Below the pieces are notes generated by a model. That model saw only the letters and a program-made list of their open reading frames with translations, was not told where the DNA came from and did no database searches. From assembly GCA_045604155.1 (NCBI GenBank), contig JAZUNN010000049.1, forward strand, positions 1-36,153: a stretch of DNA of 36,153 nucleotides, in the 5' to 3' direction. Positions 30,448-36,153 of this stretch are shown here, one piece after another (position 1 is the stretch's first letter; each line of letters opens with the position of its first letter). A program made the position numbers and the translations under genes. The DNA comes from JAISGQ01 sp045604155. GTDB lineage: Bacteria > Bacillota > Clostridia > Oscillospirales > Acutalibacteraceae.

Positions 30448-32127
30448 ATGAAACGATTGTTATGCCTGTTTATGTGTGCTGTGATGATGCTCGGATTGCT
30501 GTTCGGGTGCTGCAATTCTGAAGAAAAGCCCACACCTGAAACTGAGTCTGCAACTGAGCTTATAATTGACTACAATCGTCTGGTGGATGTATCCGACAAA
30601 GAAGCACGCACTGCTGTTCTGCCCGATGGTACATTGGAACTTGCCTCACAGCTTCCTGAGGCTGCATGGAATAACCTGCCGAAGTGGAATGGCGTTACTA
30701 TTCCGAATATGCAGCAATATGAATGCATATACGATGGAGAGCCGCAGGTCTTCAGTTACGAAGATATGAAATGTATTTCGGAATTAGGATTTAACTTTGT
30801 CCGTATTCCTCTGGATACCCGACTGTTCTTTGACCCTGAAAACCCCGACAAAGTGCATCTTGATAAGCTGGTAAATCTGGATGAGCTGATTTCCTGGGGC
30901 GCAGAATTTGAAACCCATATATGTCTTGACGTGCATAACAGCTTTGGCTTTTACACAAATGATACAAGTGCTTACGATACGATGTGGGAAAACCCCGAGG
31001 AACAGGAGCTTTTTCTCGTCTTCTGGGAAATGCTTGCCGAGCGATACAAAGATGTCCCCAGTAATCTGCTTTCCTTCAATCTGATGAACGAGCCCAATGG
31101 TATTACAGAGACGCAATATGTAGATCTTATGCGCAGGGCTATGAAGCGAATTCGCACCTATACCCCTGATCGTCTTATCTTCGTGGATATGATGGACACT
31201 GCAAAAGAACCCCTGTACTCTCTTGTTGAGGATCAGGTCGCTCAGGCATTCCACTTCTATGAACCGACTGCACTGACTCACACGACCATACATGATAATT
31301 TTGATTTCGGCGGCGGATATCCGGTGTTCAGCGGCAAAGGCTTCATTTCGCAGCATATGGGTCCCGCTGAATTTGTTATAGAGGGAAATTTCCCTGCCGG
31401 AACAAAAATCAGCTTTATTGTTGATCAGGTTCATCTGGGCGGAACTATTTCTCTTACAGCGGACGGGAAAGAGATATTCTCCAATGAATATGATTATGAT
31501 GCCGTAGGTGAAGATGGCTGCACCTATATTGAGGAAGAAGGAACCGGCGGAGAATATCGGGGTTACGATAACAAATTTGAAGCCGTTCTGCCAAATTCCG
31601 CTTCTGTTCTGCGGCTCTCGGCAGGCGGAGAGATTTATTGGTTCAATCTGAAAGCAATGGTTATCCGTACAGGAGAAAGGCAATATATGTTTGAACAAAA
31701 CCACGATTCTCTGCCGGCAGGAAAAAGAATTGAATATATTCCCAATTCACATATTATCATCAGTGAAGACGGCACTATTACCGATGAGAGCGATATCCTG
31801 TTCAAGGTGATAGATGCTTCGTATATCAATGACAGGTTTGCAAAATATGCAGAATTTTCTGAGGAAACCGGGGTTGCTGTTATGCTGCAGGAATTCGGTG
31901 TTATTTTTGCTGCTGACTATGGTATGACCTTGCAATATCTGAATGATTTGCTGGATGCCGCCAATGCCAACGGACTGAACTGGTGCGGTTGGGATTACTT
32001 TGGTCCCTTCAACTTCTATCTGGTGAGCGAAGACAGACGGCGTGAGGGGGCAACATATGAAGAATTCTCAAACGACTTTATCGCCACAGAAATGCTGGAA
32101 GTATATCAGAAACATCTGACTCAATAA
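30448..32127 (+). CDS. GH5-like glycoside hydrolase, lipoprotein, with inserted beta-rich domain
   Basis: A 559-residue secreted lipoprotein (lipobox LFGC near residue 20). GH5 elements: FNFVRIPLDTRLFF, HICLDVHNSFGF, FNLMNEPNG near residue 213 with the acid/base Glu, QAFHFYEP near 267, and MLQEFGV near 480 with the nucleophile Glu. Between the HFYEP strand and the nucleophile, residues about 285-410 form an insert rich in beta-strand sequence (AEFVIEGNFPAGTKISFIV, GGTISLTADGKEIFS, SASVLRLSAGGEIYWF), resembling a carbohydrate-binding module placed inside the barrel. The target is probably a beta-glucan or mannan. Own promoter, single gene. Confidence 0.85.
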   Translation: MKRLLCLFMCAVMMLGLLFGCCNSEEKPTPETESATELIIDYNRLVDVSDKEARTAVLPDGTLELASQLPEAAWNNLPKWNGVTIPNMQQYECIYDGEPQVFSYEDMKCISELGFNFVRIPLDTRLFFDPENPDKVHLDKLVNLDELISWGAEFETHICLDVHNSFGFYTNDTSAYDTMWENPEEQELFLVFWEMLAERYKDVPSNLLSFNLMNEPNGITETQYVDLMRRAMKRIRTYTPDRLIFVDMMDTAKEPLYSLVEDQVAQAFHFYEPTALTHTTIHDNFDFGGGYPVFSGKGFISQHMGPAEFVIEGNFPAGTKISFIVDQVHLGGTISLTADGKEIFSNEYDYDAVGEDGCTYIEEEGTGGEYRGYDNKFEAVLPNSASVLRLSAGGEIYWFNLKAMVIRTGERQYMFEQNHDSLPAGKRIEYIPNSHIIISEDGTITDESDILFKVIDASYINDRFAKYAEFSEETGVAVMLQEFGVIFAADYGMTLQYLNDLLDAANANGLNWCGWDYFGPFNFYLVSEDRRREGATYEEFSNDFIATEMLEVYQKHLTQ

Positions 32128-32136
32128 TTTTACAAG

Positions 32137-32170
32137 GGGCTGTCGCGGATTTTGCTTTCTGCGACAGCCC
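32137..32170. terminator. Hairpin after the GH5 gene
   Basis: Perfect 10-bp GGGCTGTCGC/GCGACAGCCC (32137-32146 with 32161-32170). No strong T-run, so a weak terminator. Confidence 0.5.
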
Positions 32171-32239
32171 TCGAATATTATTTGATGTTGTTCCGCAAGA
32201 TACATAAAAGCGCATTACTGCAATAAAAATCAGCACTCA

Positions 32240-32296
32240 CTATTTATCGTAATGTATCCGTTCTGAGAGAGAATAATCTATCTGTTTCTCTCTGTA
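32240..32296 (-). pseudogene. Relic of a nitroreductase C-terminus
   Basis: On minus it encodes DYSLSERIHYDK then a stop, matching the C-terminus of the intact nitroreductase at 32927-33550 (DYSLSERIHYDNW). DNA similarity spans from CAGCAC at 32231 to CTCTGT, where it ends abruptly against the next relic. There is no upstream part of the gene. Confidence 0.75.
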
Positions 32297-32382
32297 CAGA
32301 GAAGCGTGTTAACGAGCTTTATGAAATGCTCAAGTAAATGACTGTAAATTCCTACCAAATATATTACACCGGCGTTTTCTTG
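32297..32382 (+). pseudogene. Relic of an LprI-like gene 3' end
   Basis: It encodes RVNELYEMLK then a stop, as in the end of the intact LprI-like gene (RVSELYEMLK), including downstream AAATGACT and the remainder of a terminator stem (ACCGGCGTTTTC). Its left edge is joined directly to the nitroreductase relic, showing a deletion that removed the 5' parts of two divergent genes. Confidence 0.75.
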
Positions 32383-32443
32383 TTTTGTCACGCTTAATGG
32401 GATGTGATAAAGTAGGGTTGAGATCATCAGGTTGGAATTTATA

Positions 32444-32860
32444 TTACTCAATTGTAAAGCTTTCTGTTTTCAAATCACAATAATATCTTCCACTTTCTGC
32501 ATTAAATCTCAAAACACAATAATTGGGGTCAGTAACGCCGCCTTTATAGAACATCGTGTCCCCTTTACGCCAAATCATATCTTTCGTCTTTTGGTCGGTT
32601 AACACTTCCATTTTACCTTTTAACATAACACCGGTGTACTTAATCAATCCTTTATGATAGAAGTAAATACCGGCATTCGGATTATTCATATACTGTTTTA
32701 CTCTCATTGAAGAAGTGTTTGTCGAAAAATAAAACTGGCGTAAGCCATCGATTTTTCTCGGTCTGAGCATTGCTTTTACATGGGGGAAGCCCTCTTCGTC
32801 AACGGAACAGATAAAAGCAACTTTTTGTTTCCTGATAAATTCTGCAATTTTTTTATCCAT
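32444..32860 (-). CDS. PNPOx-like FMN-binding split-barrel protein
   Basis: A 138-residue protein of the pyridoxamine 5'-phosphate oxidase-like fold: VAFICSVDEEGFPHVKAMLRPRK, FYFSTNTSSMRVKQYMNNPNAGIYFYH, YTGVMLKGKMEVLTD and a C-terminal ending TESFTIE. Stand-alone proteins of this size bind FMN or heme. GGGAGG lies ahead of ATG 32860. It follows the nitroreductase by 66 nt on the same strand, so the two and the XRE-PNPOx regulator may share a transcript. Confidence 0.85.
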   Translation of the reverse strand: MDKKIAEFIRKQKVAFICSVDEEGFPHVKAMLRPRKIDGLRQFYFSTNTSSMRVKQYMNNPNAGIYFYHKGLIKYTGVMLKGKMEVLTDQKTKDMIWRKGDTMFYKGGVTDPNYCVLRFNAESGRYYCDLKTESFTIE

Positions 32861-32926
32861 AATTTTCCTCCCATAAATTCAAACTCTCTGTTTCTTTCAA
32901 CTCTTAGATAAGTTTATTTTCAGCAC

Positions 32927-33550
32927 TTACCAGTTATCGTAATGTATCCGTTCCGAGAGAGAATAATCCTTTTGCTTTGCTCTCTGTGCGTTCTCCTGAG
33001 GCTTGCCGACAGCGATAAAGCACGGTGCAAGATATTCTTTCGGATAGCCGAGGACTTCCTGCGACCAATCCCCCTCATTGCCGAGAGGTATTCTCAGCGT
33101 ACAGGCAAGATCTTCTGCAACTGCGGCAAGCAGCATATTCTCGATACAGCACCAGATTGACGCAAAGCCGTTGAGGTGCGAAAGGTTGTCGGGGTGCATT
33201 ATGTCCGTTTTCTGCAAAAACAGCGGCATGATAACACAGGAGCCTTCCGCGAGCATACGGTGCTGCTTCGGAATGGCACTGCGGTATGCCGTTTGCTGGC
33301 AGGCGTCGTTTAAGTTCCAGTCTCTTATTGCGGCACTTGCGTCATCGTCCGTGTATTCGGGAATGATGCTGAGGAGCTTATTTACAACGCTCTTATCCTT
33401 GATAACAACGAAATGCCAGTCACGCATATGGTCGTTTGTGGGAGCCTTCATTCCTGCGGAGATAATACGCTCGATAACCTTGTTGTCTATCTCAAAAGGC
33501 TCAAAATCTCTTATTGTCCTGCGTGAATTGATGACCTCGTAAAAGTCCAT
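32927..33550 (-). CDS. Nitroreductase-family FMN oxidoreductase
   Basis: A 207-residue protein with the family start NSRRTIRDFEPFEIDNKVIERIISAG, a PTNDHMRDWHFVVIKD segment and a C-terminal part VLGYPKEYLAPCFIAVGKPQEN. Members reduce nitro, quinone or flavin substrates with NAD(P)H. AGGAGG lies ahead of ATG 33550. The upstream regulator ends 12 nt away, indicating one operon. A partial second copy of its 3' end is at 32240-32296. Confidence 0.92.
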   Translation of the reverse strand: MDFYEVINSRRTIRDFEPFEIDNKVIERIISAGMKAPTNDHMRDWHFVVIKDKSVVNKLLSIIPEYTDDDASAAIRDWNLNDACQQTAYRSAIPKQHRMLAEGSCVIMPLFLQKTDIMHPDNLSHLNGFASIWCCIENMLLAAVAEDLACTLRIPLGNEGDWSQEVLGYPKEYLAPCFIAVGKPQENAQRAKQKDYSLSERIHYDNW

Positions 33551-33562
33551 ATTTCTGCCTCC

Positions 33563-34159
33563 TTAATGTCTGCTGATATCCGATACGGTTACTCGGAAGA
33601 TGACCGAATGTATCTCATCGCCGTTTGTAAACTCCTGCCGCATCAGCGGATAGAGTGTAATCATTTCCTCACGGACTGCACCAGAGCTTTCAATCTCTGC
33701 CATTCCCTTTACTCTTATCCATCGGCCTGTGCTGAGATTATAGCTTGCGATCTCCACATTCGGATTGCACATCAGCTCGTCATAAACCTGCTTGCATTTG
33801 TCGGTGGAGATATAAAGAAAATTACCGTCCGAGTAGATGAAGCCCATCGGACGCAGATGAGGCGTATTATCGGTGCTTGTGGAGAGGAAAAAATAACTGC
33901 ATTTGCGGATAAACCCAAAGCACTCTGACACTGACAGAGCAGAGTCCACATTCTGCGGCATCTGTTCGTTCTTAAACAGAAAATCAATACTGCAGCCGAG
34001 CAGACGGGAAAGCTTAATCAGCTTTTCCGTTTCGGGAAATGCAATATCCATCTCCCACCGTGAAACCGACTGCCTCGATACCTTCAGTATCTCTGCAATC
34101 TGTTCCTGGGTTATTCCGTTTTTCTTGCGTAATGCCGCAATCTTCTCACCTGTTGTCAT
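33563..34159 (-). CDS. Fusion regulator: XRE HTH plus PNPOx-like domain
   Basis: A 198-residue protein. Residues about 1-62 form an XRE HTH (IAALRKKNGITQEQIAEIL, SRQSVSRWEMDIAFPETEKLIKLSRLLGCSIDFLF). Residues about 75-198 form a PNPOx-like split barrel (FIRKCSYFFLSTSTDNTPHLRPMGFIYSDGNFLYISTD, VKGMAEIE). The combination suggests a transcription factor that senses FMN, heme or redox state. It is 12 nt upstream of the nitroreductase gene, with PNPOx next. The intended target is probably its own operon. No family by name. Confidence 0.88.
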   Translation of the reverse strand: MTTGEKIAALRKKNGITQEQIAEILKVSRQSVSRWEMDIAFPETEKLIKLSRLLGCSIDFLFKNEQMPQNVDSALSVSECFGFIRKCSYFFLSTSTDNTPHLRPMGFIYSDGNFLYISTDKCKQVYDELMCNPNVEIASYNLSTGRWIRVKGMAEIESSGAVREEMITLYPLMRQEFTNGDEIHSVIFRVTVSDISRH

Positions 34160-34254
34160 TTTCGCTGTCCTCCCGATTTACTGCTTTTATTCTATCACAG
34201 AGAAATGCAAAGTAAAACCAATTTGATGGTGCATAGGGTAACATTTGAGGTGCG

Positions 34255-34289
34255 AAACAGCCGCAGGTCTTAGTGACCTGCGGCTGTTT
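34255..34289. terminator. Terminator hairpin between lipoprotein and XRE genes
   Basis: Perfect 15-bp stem AAACAGCCGCAGGTC/GACCTGCGGCTGTTT (34255-34269 with 34275-34289), following the minus-strand lipoprotein by about 40 bp. Confidence 0.75.
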
Positions 34290-34331
34290 ATCATAGTTCG
34301 GTTTTACATAGCAAACATCTGCACAACAGAA

Positions 34332-35537
34332 TCAGTTGATGATATCGTAGCCGCAGCCTGTGCAGGTAACGGTACCGGAAGGAACATTATGATTCTCCTC
34401 TTCAGATGCTCCGCAAGTACGGCAGGAGCGCTCATGGAGACGTCCATTCAGATATTCCCAGTCGGACCAGTCGTGACCGGTTGCAGAAATGGTTTCATTC
34501 TTGGTCTTGCCGCAATCGCACACATAGGTTTTGGATCCTTCCTTGGTGCAGCTTGCAGGCTCACGCAGAGATTTGTCTTCTTCCCAGCTGTGACCCTTGG
34601 CGGAAATAGTCTCACGCTTTGTTTCGCCGCAGTTGCAGACATAGGTCTTGTAGCCATCCTTGGTGCAGTCGGCGGCTTTTGACATGGACTTGTTTTCCTT
34701 CCATTTATGGGTATGTTTCTCCTCCTGCTCAGGCTCTTCTTCCTGTACAGGCTCTTGCTCATCGTTGAAATCGAAGAATGCATGGGACCAGGCTTCAATT
34801 CTGCCGTCATCGTCAGATGCTGCACTGCCTGTGCCGTCATATTCGCCGTCTTCACCTTCCATGGTAACATTGATGTCATCCAGTGTCACGCCATCGGGCA
34901 GGTAATAGTAAACATCAAGTTTAACGCTGTAATTAGCAGGGATTGCTTCGCCCTCTTCAAGATCACGGAAGCCGTTGTCATTATGAAGGGTTGCGCCCAG
35001 TCTGCATTCAACAGGCTCTCCGTCAATGGTGACCTCTACCTCAACCTTATCAAGAGTCATTCCGACGCCAAATTCGATTACACGGATTTCAACTTCATGC
35101 ATTCCGCCATCTTCTGGCTCTTCGCCATAGATGGCATGAGACCATGCAACTTCGCAGCCGTCGTCCGGTTTTTCGTCAGGTCCCCAGCCTGTACCGTCGT
35201 ACTCGCCGCCGTCACACTCCATGGTAACATTGATATCTTCCACACTCATGCCCTCGGGCAGAGTATAATAGACATCCAGACGTCCAAAGAAATTTTCAGG
35301 AATAAGCTCATCTGTGGCCATGATGCGCATTCCCTCATTGGTCAATTCGGTGATTTGTACATCACATCTTACAGGCTGACCATCGACAGTTACTTCCACA
35401 AGAATATCATTTACACTCATTCCGGTTTCTATCTTGCCGGCTGAAATCTGAACTTCTCCGGGAGATGACGTTGCAGGCTTACAGGCGCACAGAGAAAGAC
35501 AGAGAATCAGAGCAAACAGTATTGCCAATCTTTTCAT
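34332..35537 (-). CDS. Repeat-containing lipoprotein with Cys/GH repeats
   Basis: A 401-residue secreted lipoprotein (lipobox LSLCAC, Cys near 19). Two related domains follow (about 30-135 and 147-265), sharing LDVYYxLPxGxxxxDINVTME, GEYDGTG and AWSHA. A Glu/Gln-rich linker (EEPEQEEKHTHKW) leads to three short repeats with GHSWEEDKSL, CTKEGSKTYVCDCGKTKNETISATGH, and a last CGASEEENH...CTGCGYD. These Cys-rich repeats are common on clostridial surface proteins. No enzyme domain seen; probably surface binding. Own promoter (35570-35598). Confidence 0.85.
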   Translation of the reverse strand: MKRLAILFALILCLSLCACKPATSSPGEVQISAGKIETGMSVNDILVEVTVDGQPVRCDVQITELTNEGMRIMATDELIPENFFGRLDVYYTLPEGMSVEDINVTMECDGGEYDGTGWGPDEKPDDGCEVAWSHAIYGEEPEDGGMHEVEIRVIEFGVGMTLDKVEVEVTIDGEPVECRLGATLHNDNGFRDLEEGEAIPANYSVKLDVYYYLPDGVTLDDINVTMEGEDGEYDGTGSAASDDDGRIEAWSHAFFDFNDEQEPVQEEEPEQEEKHTHKWKENKSMSKAADCTKDGYKTYVCNCGETKRETISAKGHSWEEDKSLREPASCTKEGSKTYVCDCGKTKNETISATGHDWSDWEYLNGRLHERSCRTCGASEEENHNVPSGTVTCTGCGYDIIN

Positions 35538-35569
35538 AATACAAATCTCCTCTATATTTTTTCACTTTT

Positions 35570-35598
35570 ATTATATAATATCGAAATCACATTGTCCA
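35570..35598 (-). promoter_or_regulatory. Promoter of the repeat-containing lipoprotein gene
   Basis: On minus: TGGACA (35593-35598), 17-bp spacer, TATAAT (35570-35575). Confidence 0.75.
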
Positions 35599-35750
35599 CA
35601 CACTTCCAGCAAGAAATATTGCTTTTTTAATAAAAAGCAATGACTATGCTCGTAATTCTTCGGAAATATAACAGATTGTGTCCTTATATTAATAGTTGGT
35701 TTTCATTAATACATAGGCGCAACATGCCCATATTTTTGCTGAAACAAGAA

Positions 35751-35788
35751 AATACGAACCCATCTCCCACTGAAGACGGATTCGTATT
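35751..35788. terminator. Hairpin in the 35.6-35.9 kb gap
   Basis: AATACGAACCC (35751-35761) pairs with GGATTCGTATT (35778-35788) except one position. The 35538-35931 gap otherwise shows only the lipoprotein promoter. Confidence 0.4.
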
Positions 35789-35931
35789 TGAACTGTCTGG
35801 TGCGGGTGTTCATAACGTAACTAAATAAAAAATGTTGATACATCGGCAGTAATACACATATTCCTCGCTTACACATTTGATGATTAGCCAATTTATCGAT
35901 AAAATATTAGTGAAAACGAGGAGAAATGATT

Positions 35932-36153
35932 ATGAGACACTTCATAGAACAATTCTATTACGGAAATATCGAGCCGCAGGAACGGAGCACAAGGATGAAC
36001 AAATCAGCACAGAAACAGCTTGAAATCATGGTGAACAGCGAGGAGATTCTTTCTAAAACACTAACCGAAGAAATGAAGAAGCTGTTTCTCGACTATGTAG
36101 ACGCATGGCACGAGGTCAACAGCGAATCCAATCTTGACAGCTTTATTATGGGG
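35932..36153 (+). CDS. DUF6809-like protein, 5' part
   Basis: The frame runs open to the window edge, 74 codons. It starts MRHFIEQFYYGNIEPQERST, then helices with LEIMVNSEEILSKTLTEEMKKLFLDYVDAWHEVNSESNLDSFIMG. The LYYGNI-like start and final xFxxG match the small helical family I know as DUF6809 in Clostridia, of unknown function, often near mobile elements. GAGGAG lies 8 nt before ATG 35932. Confidence 0.75.
   Translation, partial: MRHFIEQFYYGNIEPQERSTRMNKSAQKQLEIMVNSEEILSKTLTEEMKKLFLDYVDAWHEVNSESNLDSFIMG

Noticed and set aside
30784..31704. 306-codon minus-strand ORF
   Set aside because: Antisense to the GH5 gene, which has clear catalytic motifs.
1..36153. CRISPR arrays, tRNA, rRNA and insertion-sequence transposases
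   Set aside because: No regular spaced repeats, no cloverleaf-like sequence and no DDE transposase were seen by eye. A tRNAscan or CRISPR-finder run would confirm.

Overview
The window looks like a chromosomal segment of a Gram-positive anaerobe of class Clostridia, probably Oscillospiraceae/Ruminococcus-like. The reasons are strong AGGAGG-type ribosome sites, many sigma-A TTGACA-N17-TATAAT promoters, Firmicutes-type GalT, Clostridia-type families (LytTR-DUF3021, PadR, WYL, DUF1653, CPBP proteases, GHxW/CxCG-repeat lipoproteins), a GH5 lipoprotein, and a palindromic intergenic repeat typical of Ruminococcus/Faecalibacterium genomes. The genus is inferred. No tRNA, rRNA or CRISPR array was seen.

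Layout. 1-709: end of an RlmD-type 23S rRNA methyltransferase whose C-terminal tail is out of frame. 919-8692 (minus): one lactose/galactoside operon, GPH-family transporter > GH2 beta-galactosidase > galK > galE > galT. It is faced by a divergent AraC activator (8889-9740). The transporter imports the galactoside, LacZ splits it, and GalK/GalE/GalT form the Leloir pathway.

10.2-17.8 kb is accessory DNA. It holds a small conserved protein (minus), an XRE repressor divergent from a promoter with two perfect ACGA-N4-TCGT palindromes, a plus-strand operon of two paralogous zinc-ribbon proteins and two tiny proteins, about 1 kb of highly structured non-coding DNA with a promoter-to-terminator ncRNA candidate, a tyrosine recombinase, a 52-aa protein, a large serine recombinase, then a CPBP protease and a cupin. 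It reads as an integrated mobile element, or part of one, with an uncharacterised regulated module. No att pair was identified.

17.9-20.4 kb: ABC ATPase, permease, LytTR regulator and DUF3021 membrane protein in one operon, preceded by two direct repeats 21 bp apart. 20.4-21.5 kb (minus): PadR repressor and membrane protein under a double palindromic operator. 21.6-24.3 kb (minus): alpha/beta hydrolase > DUF1653 > AraC > transglutaminase-like operon. 24.4-27.5 kb (minus): WYL regulator and a membrane GGDEF(degenerate)-EAL protein. 27.7-32.1 kb (plus): NUDIX hydrolase, palindromic repeat, second CPBP protein, LprI-like lipoprotein and GH5 lipoprotein. 32.2-32.4 kb: scar made of two gene tails. 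32.4-34.2 kb (minus): XRE-flavin-fold fusion regulator > nitroreductase > PNPOx-like protein. 34.3-35.5 kb (minus): repeat-rich lipoprotein. 35.9 kb to the end: start of a DUF6809-like gene.

Least explained are the module at 11.0-13.7 kb (repressor, palindromes, zinc-ribbon pair, nested tiny genes, structured RNA), the XRE-PNPOx fusion at 33.6-34.2 kb, and the GH5 protein with a beta-rich insert at 30.4-32.1 kb.
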